From Bacteroidales bacterium (GTDB lineage Bacteria > Bacteroidota > Bacteroidia > Bacteroidales > Dysgonomonadaceae): a DNA stretch of 8,650 nucleotides. Positions within the stretch are counted from its first letter, which is position 1. The number at the start of each line of letters is the position of its first letter. The notes beneath the pieces are model-generated. The model made no database searches, was not told the origin of the DNA, and saw only the letters and a program-made list of their open reading frames with translations. The stretch lies in assembly GCA_012728155.1 (NCBI GenBank), contig JAAYFR010000266.1:1-8650 (forward strand). The letters run 5' to 3'. Shown here piece by piece: positions 1-7,218 of this stretch. The position numbers and the translations under genes were made by a program.

Positions 1-401
1 ATCTCTAATGCTTCTTCACCATTACTTGGCTGTGAAATAAGTAACTCATTGGTGTCTACACCTAATTTTTCGGCATAAAAACGGTCGAAAGCATGTTCGG
101 CATCGATAAAAGCGGCTACTCCACCAGCCTTTTGCGCTTCGGCAATGGCATGGATGGCAAGAGTAGTTTTACCCGATGACTCAGGCCCGTAGATCTCAAT
201 GACACGACCGCGCGGATAGCCGCCCACACCCAAGGCCACATTCAGAGCAATGGAGCCGGAGGAGATTACCGGTACCTCTTCCACTTTCTCGTCACCCATC
301 TTCATGATGGAGCCTTTGCCGTAGGTCTTTTCAATTTTGTCCATTGCTGCACGTAACGCTTTCAGCTTTTCACTGTTTTTGTTCTCTTTTTCTTCTGCCA
401 T
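1..401 (-). CDS. recA: RecA recombinase, N-terminal part (cut by left edge)
   Basis: RecA forms ATP-dependent filaments on single-stranded DNA, catalyses homologous pairing and strand exchange, and acts in DNA repair in the cytoplasm. The visible part is 133 whole codons, starting at the ATG at 399-401 (MAEEKENKNSEKLKALRAAM). The N-terminal helix is followed by the conserved KTYGKGSIMKMG stretch (about residues 25-36). The Walker A loop GPESSGKTT lies at residues 72-80 with Lys78. The FIDAEHAFD segment follows, with the expected catalytic Glu at residue 102. The Walker B strand, DNA-binding loops and C-terminal domain lie outside the window. The gene starts 45 nt after the bcp stop. I saw no Bacteroidota-type -7 element in that gap, so read-through from bcp is likely. 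No LexA-type operator was recognised. The family assignment is near certain. Confidence 0.98.
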   Translation of the reverse strand, partial: MAEEKENKNSEKLKALRAAMDKIEKTYGKGSIMKMGDEKVEEVPVISSGSIALNVALGVGGYPRGRVIEIYGPESSGKTTLAIHAIAEAQKAGGVAAFIDAEHAFDRFYAEKLGVDTNELLISQPSNGEEALE

Positions 402-440
402 ATTTGGTTATGTTTAATTCTTTTGTTTGTTGAAGCCCCT

Positions 441-457
441 GCCCAATTAGTTTGGGC
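441..457 (-). repeat. Small inverted repeat over the bcp stop codon
   Basis: GCCCAA (441-446) and TTGGGC (452-457) are perfect complements around a 5-nt loop that includes the bcp stop codon. On the minus strand the hairpin is followed by AGGGGCTTCAAC, with no U-tract, so it does not look like an intrinsic terminator. It could slow decay or cause mild attenuation between bcp and recA, or it may be chance. Confidence 0.25.
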
Positions 458-923
458 CGGCTCCCATTTTCTCTAATATTTGCGCGGCATGGTTTTTTGT
501 GTCCACTCTTCTCCCTTCGATCTTATTGCGGATAATCCCGTTTTCATCGATAAGGAAGGTGGTACGGACAGTACCCATGTATCTTTTCCCCATCATTGAT
601 TTCTCCTGCCACACCCCGAATTCCTCTACCAATTTTTTGTCGCTATCGGCAATCAAAGGAAAGGGGAGGGAGAACTTGTCGATAAATTTTTGGTGCGACT
701 TCTCACTGTCGACGCTTACGCCCACGATTGCATATCCCGCTTTGCGAAGATCTTCATATCCATCTCGTAAACTGCACGCTTGTGCAGTACATCCTGGAGT
801 ATTGTCCTTCGGATAGAAATATAAAGCCAACTTCTTTCCGCTGAATTGCTCCCTCGTTATCGGTTTACCATCTTGATCCCTGCCCAATATTTCGGGGATT
901 TTATCGCCTATCTGCATAGCCAT
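447..923 (-). CDS. bcp: Thioredoxin-dependent thiol peroxidase (Bcp/PrxQ-type peroxiredoxin)
   Basis: This cytoplasmic peroxiredoxin of the AhpC/TSA superfamily reduces hydrogen peroxide and organic hydroperoxides, usually with electrons from thioredoxin. The protein has 158 residues, normal for Bcp. The active-site stretch YFYPKDNTPGCTAQACSLRD (residues 35-54) holds the peroxidatic Cys45 with Pro/Thr ahead of it. The likely resolving Cys50 is five residues later, the spacing typical of two-cysteine Bcp/PrxQ enzymes. Arg120 in the VRTTFLID strand fits the conserved active-site Arg. The start is the ATG at 921-923. A second in-frame ATG two codons later (MAM) cannot be excluded, but the A-rich leader AAAAAAGACATCA favours the first. 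recA follows after 45 nt on the same strand, which suggests co-transcription. Upstream lie 149 nt with a possible -7 element and a small hairpin. Confidence 0.96.
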   Translation of the reverse strand: MAMQIGDKIPEILGRDQDGKPITREQFSGKKLALYFYPKDNTPGCTAQACSLRDGYEDLRKAGYAIVGVSVDSEKSHQKFIDKFSLPFPLIADSDKKLVEEFGVWQEKSMMGKRYMGTVRTTFLIDENGIIRNKIEGRRVDTKNHAAQILEKMGAGPN

Positions 924-954
924 TGATGTCTTTTTTATGTGATTAAACTAGTTG

Positions 955-973
955 GCAGCGATATAGCCGCTGC
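955..973 (-). other. GC-rich hairpin in the bcp leader region
   Basis: GCAGCG (955-960) and CGCTGC (968-973) form a perfect 6-bp, mostly G/C stem with a 7-nt loop, about 32-50 nt upstream of the bcp start. If bcp is transcribed from the candidate -7 element at 1025-1032, this hairpin lies in the 5' untranslated leader. No known riboswitch or leader motif was recognised. Confidence 0.3.
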
Positions 974-1024
974 TGGAAGTTGATAAATAGCCGTTTAATC
1001 GACCCCTTACTGCACTTCATACCT

Positions 1025-1032
1025 CAAAGATA
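1025..1032 (-). promoter_or_regulatory. Possible -7 element for bcp (and recA)
   Basis: On the minus strand this reads TATCTTTG, an exact match to the Bacteroidota TAnnTTTG element. No TTTG lies at the expected distance of about 19 nt upstream; instead there is a run of nine T directly ahead (1035-1043). It would give a bcp leader of roughly 95 nt. The call is tentative because only half of the promoter is present. Confidence 0.3.
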
Positions 1033-1072
1033 ACAAAAAAAAAGAGATAGAGCGATGGGAAACGGGCCAATT

Positions 1073-2182
1073 TTATGTTAACTGATACATTCCTCCTGGT
1101 AATGATGTGACAATATTCTTGACCTCTAACTCCAATAGTGTCATAAACAACTCCGATACGGGAATATTGAGCTCGATGGCCAATGTGTTTACATGTGTTG
1201 CTCCAGCCATTTTCAATTTTTCACATACCAGTACCTCCTCTTCCGATAGATCAGGGAAGAGTTCTTGCTGTGTCGGAAGAACCACTTTTTTATTCTCTTC
1301 CCACCCCATATGTGAAATAAAGCTGTCGATACTTTGAAAGAGGTTTGCTTTGTTCTCCGATATCAACTTATTACATCCGACCGACATTTTATCATGGATA
1401 CGCCCCGGCAGGGCAAACACTTCACGGTAATAGGAATTGGCGATGTCGGCAGTAGTAAGTGATCCTCCCTTTGCGCCCGATTCGATGACCACAACCGTGT
1501 CAACCATACCGGCAACAATACGGTTACGCTTTACAAAGTTGTGCTTGTCGGGATTGGTGCCACTGGGAAACTCAGTGAGGAGTGCGCCATTTTGCAGCAT
1601 GTCGACCGCTGTCTGCCGATGCATCTGTGGATAAATACGATCCAACCCGTGCGCCAGTACGGCAATAGTGGAGAGGTTATGCTTCAGTGCTGCCCGATGG
1701 GCACAAATATCAATGCCATATGCCAATCCGCTGATGACCTGTAGGTCGGAGATCCTACGCGACAGCTCTTCAATGAACTCTTTGCAGAACTCCTCCCCAT
1801 ATCTGGTGGAGTTGCGGGTGCCAACCACACTGATGGTTTTCTGATGATTGAAATCGGCATTGCCTTTTGCATAAAGTAGTAGAGGTGCATCGATGCACTG
1901 TGTGAGCCGTTGAGGATAGTCTTCATCGGTAAAGAAAATAAGTCGCAGCTTATTATCGGTGATGAATTCCAACTCTTTCTCTGCTCTTTTCAGTACGCCC
2001 GGATTACGAATTTCCGCGATTAACCGTCTTGAAATACGTGGAATGGATTCCAACTTGCGGATATCCTCTTTGAAGATTGCCTCCTCGTTACCGATCACCT
2101 GCATCAAATTACGCGCATGCATCACTCCTACGCCTTTGATTTGCGTGAGCGCAATCTGGTATAAAGATTTGTCTTCTTTCAT
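1073..2182 (-). CDS. dprA: DNA-processing protein DprA (Smf), RecA loader
   Basis: DprA binds single-stranded DNA, protects DNA taken up in natural transformation and loads RecA onto it. From the ATG at 2180-2182 the protein is 369 residues, the usual family length. A helix-hairpin-helix/SAM-like segment lies at residues 10-60 (IALTQIKGVG). The Rossmann-like DprA core follows at about 80-290. Its motifs include VVGTRNSTRYG (119-129), ISGLAYGIDICAHRAAL (150-166), HGLDRIYP (178-185), TEFPSG (203-208), NFVKRNRIVAG (215-225) and ESGAKGGSLTTADIA (234-248). A C-terminal winged-helix segment covers about 315-368. An in-frame TTG at 2207-2209 would add nine residues, but family proteins start close to the LYQIALTQI stretch, so the ATG is preferred although it lacks a clear ribosome-binding site. 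The thioesterase gene ends 110 nt upstream, and bcp then recA follow on the same strand. Family membership is certain; actual competence of this organism is not shown. Confidence 0.96.
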   Translation of the reverse strand: MKEDKSLYQIALTQIKGVGVMHARNLMQVIGNEEAIFKEDIRKLESIPRISRRLIAEIRNPGVLKRAEKELEFITDNKLRLIFFTDEDYPQRLTQCIDAPLLLYAKGNADFNHQKTISVVGTRNSTRYGEEFCKEFIEELSRRISDLQVISGLAYGIDICAHRAALKHNLSTIAVLAHGLDRIYPQMHRQTAVDMLQNGALLTEFPSGTNPDKHNFVKRNRIVAGMVDTVVVIESGAKGGSLTTADIANSYYREVFALPGRIHDKMSVGCNKLISENKANLFQSIDSFISHMGWEENKKVVLPTQQELFPDLSEEEVLVCEKLKMAGATHVNTLAIELNIPVSELFMTLLELEVKNIVTSLPGGMYQLT

Positions 2183-2292
2183 AAAGCTGAGAGTCAAGAG
2201 CCAAGACAAAATTGATCTGTAGATTTTCTGATCAGCCGAGTATAATCATTACTACCACTCGAAATCACTTCTCTATTCTTCCGTCGTCACAC

Positions 2293-2694
2293 TTAAATAT
2301 ATTCTGCGAACGCTTCGTCAAACACCTCTGGTTGCGACAATTTTCCGTTTACCAAATTCACGACATCGATTTTTGCTTTGGCACATACTTTGTTGTCAGA
2401 TAAGCGAATGATCTTTTGATGGAAGATATATTTCATCCCTGATCTTTCAATACGGTGTACGGTGCAATTGAATTCATCCATACCAACCAGCGGCATCTTG
2501 TAGCGAATCTCTACCTGTGATACGATGGCATCGATGCCCTGCTGATGTAAATCGTAAAAATTTAACCCTACCTTTTCCAATAATTCATGTCGAGTTACTT
2601 CGAAATAATGCTGATAGTTGGCATTATTCACATGTCCTTGTGCGTCGCACTCATAATCGCGCACTTTCATTCTGTATGCAAAAATCGGATCCAT
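2293..2694 (-). CDS. Hot-dog acyl-CoA thioesterase (4HBT/YbgC family)
   Basis: This 133-residue protein is the size of a single hot-dog domain and probably hydrolyses an acyl-CoA or related thioester in the cytoplasm. The N-terminal signature VRDYECDAQGHVNNANYQHY (residues 11-30), followed by a helix beginning FEVTRHELL, matches the 4HBT/YbgC pattern. Asp17 is at the expected catalytic position and HVNN leads into the central helix. The rest is alternating strand sequence (IVSQVEIRYKMPL, MKYIFHQKI, KAKIDVVNL). The start ATG at 2692-2694 is 19 nt after the purL stop and is preceded by the purine-rich GAAGAGGAAGAAA, so it is very probably co-transcribed with purL. The substrate cannot be read from sequence. 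A Tol-Pal-linked YbgC role is not supported here, since no tol genes are nearby. A fatty acyl-ACP or aromatic acyl-CoA substrate is equally possible. Confidence 0.88.
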   Translation of the reverse strand: MDPIFAYRMKVRDYECDAQGHVNNANYQHYFEVTRHELLEKVGLNFYDLHQQGIDAIVSQVEIRYKMPLVGMDEFNCTVHRIERSGMKYIFHQKIIRLSDNKVCAKAKIDVVNLVNGKLSQPEVFDEAFAEYI

Positions 2695-2707
2695 TTTCTT
2701 CCTCTTC
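2695..2707 (-). promoter_or_regulatory. Purine-rich ribosome-binding site of the thioesterase gene
   Basis: The minus strand reads GAAGAGGAAGAAA directly before the ATG. It is the strongest Shine-Dalgarno-like stretch among the genes here; the others have weak or A-rich leaders. It fits translation of a downstream cistron within the 19-nt gap after purL. Confidence 0.5.
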
Positions 2708-2713
2708 GAACGA

Positions 2714-5700
2714 TTACTTTCTCTCTTTCAGCCACTCCCGCGCATTGACGAAAGCTTCCATCCAGGGAGTTACTTCATGTTTGCGGTAAGCATACGGATA
2801 CCATGCGTTTTGCCAGGGGAAGATAGACCGTTCGGGGTGGGGCATCATCGCCAGATGGCGACCGTCGCGCGAACATATGGCGGCAGTGGAATAATCCGAC
2901 CCGTTAGGGTTGCCCGGATATTCGTCGTAGAAATATTTTGCAGCGATATGGTAGGCTGACTCCGATCCGGGAAGACTGAAACGACCCTCACCATGAGCTA
3001 CCCATACACCCAGTTTCATCCCTTCGAGCGATTTTAACATGATCGACTCATTCTTGGGTATCTCTAAACTTACGAAAGTAGATTCGAATTTTTGTGACAC
3101 ATTGGGCTGCATCTTAGGGTGATTATCTCCCATTTCCGGGTAGATCAACCCCAATTCCATCAACAGCTGACAACCGTTGCATACTCCGAGACTCAGGGTG
3201 TCTTCACGGGCGAAGAAGTTGTTCAGCGAGGCTTTCGCTTTTTCATTATAACGGAAACCGCCGGCCCATCCTTTGGAAGAACCCAAGACATCGGAATTGG
3301 AGAATCCTCCACAAAAGACGGCGAACTGTACATCTTCCAGCGTTTCACGACCTGAGGTGAGATCGGTCATATGTACATCCTTCACATCAAAACCGGCCAA
3401 CCAAAGGGCATAAGCCATCTCCCGTTCGCCATTGGTCCCTTTTTCACGGATAATGGCGGCAGTGAGTCCCGACCTCTCTTGCCTCTTGGGATTCAATCCC
3501 AAATCATCCATCTTCCCGGTGAAGGAAGGGAGAAAACCAAATTGGAGCGGTTGGTTTTTGTAATTTATAAATCGTTGTTCAGCATAGATATCGCCACTCT
3601 GCTTCCGATCGAATAGGTAGGAGGTATTATACCATACATCGCGCAGTTGATCGATATCGAACTCCTTATGAAAAGTCTCCTTAGAGATCACCAGCTTTCG
3701 CTCTTCTATCGGTCGCGCCACAATTGCGGCTCCTACTCCGTAGTCCTGTAATATCTTCTCCACCAGATGATGGTGTTTTACCTGGATAATTATTCCAGGA
3801 TTTTCGGAGAAGAGGATCTTTATCAGGTCTGCATGTCGGATCTTATCGAATCGTGCTTCCAACCCTCCCTGTGGATTGGCAAAACACATCTCTAACATGG
3901 TGGTGATCATCCCTCCGTCGGAGATGTCGTGTCCTGAAAGAATCAATCCGCGGTTCACCAACTCCTGTACCGCGGCGAATGTGTTCTTGAAATATTCAGT
4001 ATCGGTCACGGTGGGAGCTTCATCCCCGATCTTGCCCATCGTTTGTGCGAATGCAGATCCTCCCAGTTTGAAGGTGTCAAACGAAAAATCGATGTAATAG
4101 AGGTAGGTCCCTCTTACATAGGCTAACACGGGTGATACGATCTTGCGGATATTTTTCACCTCTGCAGCGGCAGAGATGATGACCGTTCCCGGTGAATAGA
4201 CTTTCTCGTCACCATATTTCTGTGTCATGGAGAGTGAGTCCTTTCCGGTCGGGATGTTGATCCCCAGATCGCATGCGAAGTTGGAGCAGGCCTCAACTGC
4301 TCTATAAAGACGGGCATCTTCACCGGGATTGCGGCAAGGCCACATCCAGTTGGCACTGAGCGATACCGATGCCAATCCATCGGTAAGGGGTGCGAAGACG
4401 ATGTTGGTAAGCGCTTCTGCAATGGCCATCACCGATCCGGCAGCAGGATCTATCATAGCTACCTGCGGGGCATGCCCCAATGAGGTTGCCATGCCGGCGT
4501 AACCACTATAGTCGAGTGCGACGGCTCCACAGTCACTCAGAGGTAACTGTATCTCACCCTGGCATTGCTGACGGGCAATTTTACCGCTCACCGATCGGTC
4601 TACCTTATTTGTCAGCCAGTCTTTACAGGCGATACTCTCTAATTTGAGTACATTTTCTATATATGTTCCCAGCAGTTCCTGATTGTATTCCGGAGCACTG
4701 TATTCTTCGGTTATGGTGGTATCTTCCATGATGGTGACGGGAGACTTGCCGAAGAAGTCCTCCAATTCCATATCGATGGGGCAATCGCCGTCCGGTTGGC
4801 GAAAGGTAAATTTCATGTCGCCGGTGGTCTCACCTACCACGTAGATGGGCGACCGCTCACGGGAAGCAATACGCTCGATATGTGCTATATCCTGTTGTTT
4901 TATCAATAATCCCATCCGCTCCTGACTTTCATTTCCAATGATCTCTTTGGCCGAAAGCGTTTCGTCACCAATGGGCAGTTTGTCTATTTCGATAACGCCT
5001 CCGCTCTTTTCTACCAATTCCGACAGGCAGTTCAGGTGGCCACCTGCACCATGGTCGTGGATGGAGATAATAGGATTTTCATCCGATTCAGCCAGTGCAC
5101 GGATCACATTCGATACGCGTTTCTGCATTTCGGGATTGGCACGCTGTACGGCGTTGAGTTCGATGCCGGAGGAGTACTCACCCGTATTGACCGATGAAAC
5201 GGAACCACCACCCATACCGATCCGGTAGTTGTCGCCACCCAGCACAACAACTTTATCGCCTTTTTGTGGATCTCCTTTTTTTGCATCGCGCTTGTTGGCA
5301 TAACCTATACCGCCGGCGAGCATAATTACCTTGTCGTATCCGAATTTCTTATTATTCTCCGCATGTTCTAAAGTGAGTACCGATCCGCAAATCAGTGGTT
5401 GGCCGAATTTATTGCCAAAATCGGATGCTCCGTTAGAAGCTTTGACAAGGATCTGTTCGGGCGTTTGATAAAGCCATGGGCGCGGAGGAAGGATCTGTTC
5501 CCACGAACGTCCCTCTTCGAGGCGTGGGTAAGAGGTCATATAAATGGCGGTCCCTGCCAATGGGAGTGACCCCTTTCCGCCGGCAAGACGGTCGCGTATC
5601 TCACCACCCGTACCGGTAGAAGCGCCGTTGAACGGCTCTACCGTGGTGGGGAAATTGTGCGTTTCTGCTTTGAGAGAGAGCACACTTTCCACCTCTTTGA

Positions 5701-6406
5701 TCCGGAAGAAGTCGGGCTTGTCGCCGCTTGCAGGAACAAACTGTTGTATGATTGGCCCCTGTACGAAAGCTACATTATCTTTATAGGCCGATATAAGACC
5801 GTTGGGGTTGACCGCAGAGGTTTTCTTGATCAACTGAAACAGGGTCATCTCCTTCTCTTCTCCGTCAATCACAAATGTGCCGTTAAATATCTTATGGCGG
5901 CAATGTTCTGAATTGACCTGCGAAAAACCGAATACTTCACTGTCGGTGAGTTTGCGTCCCATCTTCTGGCTCACGTCGTTGAGATAATCAATCTCTTCAT
6001 CACTCAGCGCCAACCCTTCCGTCTGGTTATAGAGGGCGATATCATCAATATCGATGATCTCCTCGGGATGCTTGTCGATTGTAAAGATAGACTGATCCAG
6101 TTTTTCATATTTGCGTTGCAACATCGGATCAAACTCTGTCGCATTGTCGTTGATATATGGCGTATATTCTTCAATACGGGTGATCCCATCAATACCCATA
6201 TTCTGGGTGATCTCTACAGCGCAGGTGCTCCATGGGGTGATCATCTCACGACGGGGACCGATGAAAAACTGGTCGATCTTCTCGGTGGGGAGTAGTTCTG
6301 CTTCGCCAAATAACCATATTAGTTTTTGGATCCCTTCCGAAGGGAGTTTTGTACTGGCTTGTACGGCAATCACGCTTTGGGAAGGAGTTTTAAAAAATGT
6401 AATCAT
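2714..6406 (-). CDS. purL: Phosphoribosylformylglycinamidine synthase, single-chain PurL
   Basis: PurL converts formylglycinamide ribonucleotide, ATP and glutamine to FGAM in de novo purine synthesis. At 1230 residues this is the long single-chain form found in proteobacteria and eukaryotes, not the split PurL/PurQ/PurS form. The order is an N-terminal PurS-like region (about 1-150), a linker with FGFSQVNSEHCRHKIFNG (159-176), and a first ATPase-like half with LKAETHNFPTTVEPFNG (245-261), GGGSVSS (399-405), DHGAGGHLN (451-459) and NESQERMG (492-499). The second half holds SLGHAPQVAMIDPAAGS (642-658), PTGKDSLSM (719-727) and SGHDISDGG (824-832). A glutamine amidotransferase domain runs from about 976, with nucleophile Cys1076 in GVCNGCQ and His1190/Glu1192 in MMPHPERS. 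All key motifs are present. It starts at the ATG 6404-6406, about 35-40 nt below a strong promoter match, and is the likely first gene of an operon with the thioesterase. Confidence 0.98.
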   Translation of the reverse strand: MITFFKTPSQSVIAVQASTKLPSEGIQKLIWLFGEAELLPTEKIDQFFIGPRREMITPWSTCAVEITQNMGIDGITRIEEYTPYINDNATEFDPMLQRKYEKLDQSIFTIDKHPEEIIDIDDIALYNQTEGLALSDEEIDYLNDVSQKMGRKLTDSEVFGFSQVNSEHCRHKIFNGTFVIDGEEKEMTLFQLIKKTSAVNPNGLISAYKDNVAFVQGPIIQQFVPASGDKPDFFRIKEVESVLSLKAETHNFPTTVEPFNGASTGTGGEIRDRLAGGKGSLPLAGTAIYMTSYPRLEEGRSWEQILPPRPWLYQTPEQILVKASNGASDFGNKFGQPLICGSVLTLEHAENNKKFGYDKVIMLAGGIGYANKRDAKKGDPQKGDKVVVLGGDNYRIGMGGGSVSSVNTGEYSSGIELNAVQRANPEMQKRVSNVIRALAESDENPIISIHDHGAGGHLNCLSELVEKSGGVIEIDKLPIGDETLSAKEIIGNESQERMGLLIKQQDIAHIERIASRERSPIYVVGETTGDMKFTFRQPDGDCPIDMELEDFFGKSPVTIMEDTTITEEYSAPEYNQELLGTYIENVLKLESIACKDWLTNKVDRSVSGKIARQQCQGEIQLPLSDCGAVALDYSGYAGMATSLGHAPQVAMIDPAAGSVMAIAEALTNIVFAPLTDGLASVSLSANWMWPCRNPGEDARLYRAVEACSNFACDLGINIPTGKDSLSMTQKYGDEKVYSPGTVIISAAAEVKNIRKIVSPVLAYVRGTYLYYIDFSFDTFKLGGSAFAQTMGKIGDEAPTVTDTEYFKNTFAAVQELVNRGLILSGHDISDGGMITTMLEMCFANPQGGLEARFDKIRHADLIKILFSENPGIIIQVKHHHLVEKILQDYGVGAAIVARPIEERKLVISKETFHKEFDIDQLRDVWYNTSYLFDRKQSGDIYAEQRFINYKNQPLQFGFLPSFTGKMDDLGLNPKRQERSGLTAAIIREKGTNGEREMAYALWLAGFDVKDVHMTDLTSGRETLEDVQFAVFCGGFSNSDVLGSSKGWAGGFRYNEKAKASLNNFFAREDTLSLGVCNGCQLLMELGLIYPEMGDNHPKMQPNVSQKFESTFVSLEIPKNESIMLKSLEGMKLGVWVAHGEGRFSLPGSESAYHIAAKYFYDEYPGNPNGSDYSTAAICSRDGRHLAMMPHPERSIFPWQNAWYPYAYRKHEVTPWMEAFVNAREWLKERK

Positions 6407-6446
6407 ATCTTCTTTGCTTGGGATAGATTGGTGTGGAATTAAGATG

Positions 6447-6477
6447 CAAAGTTAGTGAACTTTTTTTGTAGGACAAA
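6447..6477 (-). promoter_or_regulatory. Bacteroidota-type promoter for purL
   Basis: On the minus strand TTTG (6474-6477) is followed after exactly 19 nt by TAACTTTG (6447-6454). This is a full match to the Bacteroidota primary-sigma consensus of TTTG at -33 and TAnnTTTG at -7. Transcription would begin near 6441, leaving a leader of about 35 nt. That is too short for a purine riboswitch, and none was seen. Confidence 0.7.
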
Positions 6478-6492
6478 TGAACATCTACTTAT

Positions 6493-6524
6493 GTTGCCTA
6501 TTTTTAAGAATGAATGTACCTTTG
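6493..6524 (+). promoter_or_regulatory. Bacteroidota-type promoter for the LysE-family gene
   Basis: TACCTTTG (6517-6524) matches TAnnTTTG exactly. Twenty nt upstream is GTTG (6493-6496), one mismatch from the TTTG -33 element. Transcription would start near 6530, about 34 nt before the ATG at 6564. It faces away from the purL promoter, with 15 bp between the two -33 elements. Confidence 0.5.
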
Positions 6525-6563
6525 TGCCGGAAAAATTAGAGTTGTATCTATAATTAGCAACAG

Positions 6564-7202
6564 ATGTTTGAGACAATTGCCAAAGCATTTCTAATCGGAC
6601 TACTGGTCTCCGCACCTATGGGACCCATCAATATGCTGGTTATTCAACGAACACTTAACCGGGGATGGAGACATGGCTTTGCGACCGGTCTTGGAGCCAT
6701 GTTGTCGGACCTGATATATGCGGTGATTACTTTGGTGGGGGTGAGTTTTGTGGCGGATTTCTTCGATGAATATGAGCAGATTATACAGGTTGTAGGGAGT
6801 ATTGTCCTCTTTTTCTTCGGTCTTAAGGTATATAAGTCAAATCCTTTGAAAGATTGGACTCCCGATAAATTACCGGAAGAGACACGTTATATGAGGGACT
6901 TTATCTCATCCTTTCTGCTCACTTTTTCCAATGTGGCGATTGTAGTGATATTTATGGGATTTTATGCCCATTTTTCATATAACCCTCTGGCGGATGGTGT
7001 CAATTTTTTTGTTGCCGGATTGATAACCTTTGTGGTGGCTGTATTTCTCTGGTGGTTCCTCCTCACCTCTTTGGTGGCGCGGTTGCGTAAGCATTTTAAC
7101 CGTAGGGGATTGGTGTTGCTTAACAGAAGTGTGGGATCAGTGCTGATGTTGCTCGGACTGGGCGGAATCATCGTCTCTCTATTTTCCATCTCCTCATATT
7201 GA
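6564..7202 (+). CDS. LysE/RhtB-family membrane exporter
   Basis: This is an inner-membrane protein of 212 residues, the usual length for the LysE/RhtB family of amino-acid and small-metabolite exporters. The N-terminal helix carries LLVSAPMGPINMLVIQRTL (residues 13-31), the family's Pro-Gly-Pro-like signature in the form PMGP. GFATGLGAMLSDLIYAVI (38-55) is the second conserved stretch. Six hydrophobic segments are visible, at about 5-25, 40-65, 74-91, 113-135, 146-172 and 186-208. A polar loop lies at 92-112. The fourth segment has SNVAIVVIF where many relatives have an Asn-Pro pair. The start ATG lies about 34 nt below a promoter match, with no strong ribosome-binding site. It is divergent from purL and convergent with the phosphoesterase gene. 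Many family members have unknown substrates, so a lysine substrate should not be assumed. Confidence 0.88.
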   Translation: MFETIAKAFLIGLLVSAPMGPINMLVIQRTLNRGWRHGFATGLGAMLSDLIYAVITLVGVSFVADFFDEYEQIIQVVGSIVLFFFGLKVYKSNPLKDWTPDKLPEETRYMRDFISSFLLTFSNVAIVVIFMGFYAHFSYNPLADGVNFFVAGLITFVVAVFLWWFLLTSLVARLRKHFNRRGLVLLNRSVGSVLMLLGLGGIIVSLFSISSY

Positions 7203-7218
7203 TCAGTCAATCACCGAA

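Noticed and set aside
499..816. A 105-codon plus-strand open frame antisense to bcp
   Set aside because: It lies wholly inside bcp, whose active site and full length are clear, and its translation resembles no protein family.
1035..1043. Nine-T run on the minus strand after dprA as an intrinsic terminator
   Set aside because: No stable hairpin could be found between the dprA stop and the T-run, so the usual stem plus U-tract is missing.
2183..2209. Nine-residue N-terminal extension of DprA from a TTG codon
   Set aside because: TTG is a rarer start. The extension is not family-like, and the internal ATG places the conserved N-terminal segment at the usual distance from the start.
2229..2236. 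Palindrome CTGATCAG between the thioesterase gene and dprA
   Set aside because: An 8-bp palindrome is expected by chance in a sequence this long. It has no flanking structure, and no promoter element was found beside it.
6111..6455. A 114-codon plus-strand open frame antisense to the 5' end of purL
   Set aside because: It overlaps a certain gene throughout most of its length and crosses the purL promoter. It shows no recognisable domain and no ribosome-binding site. It and the other antisense frames inside purL are shadows of the coding sequence.
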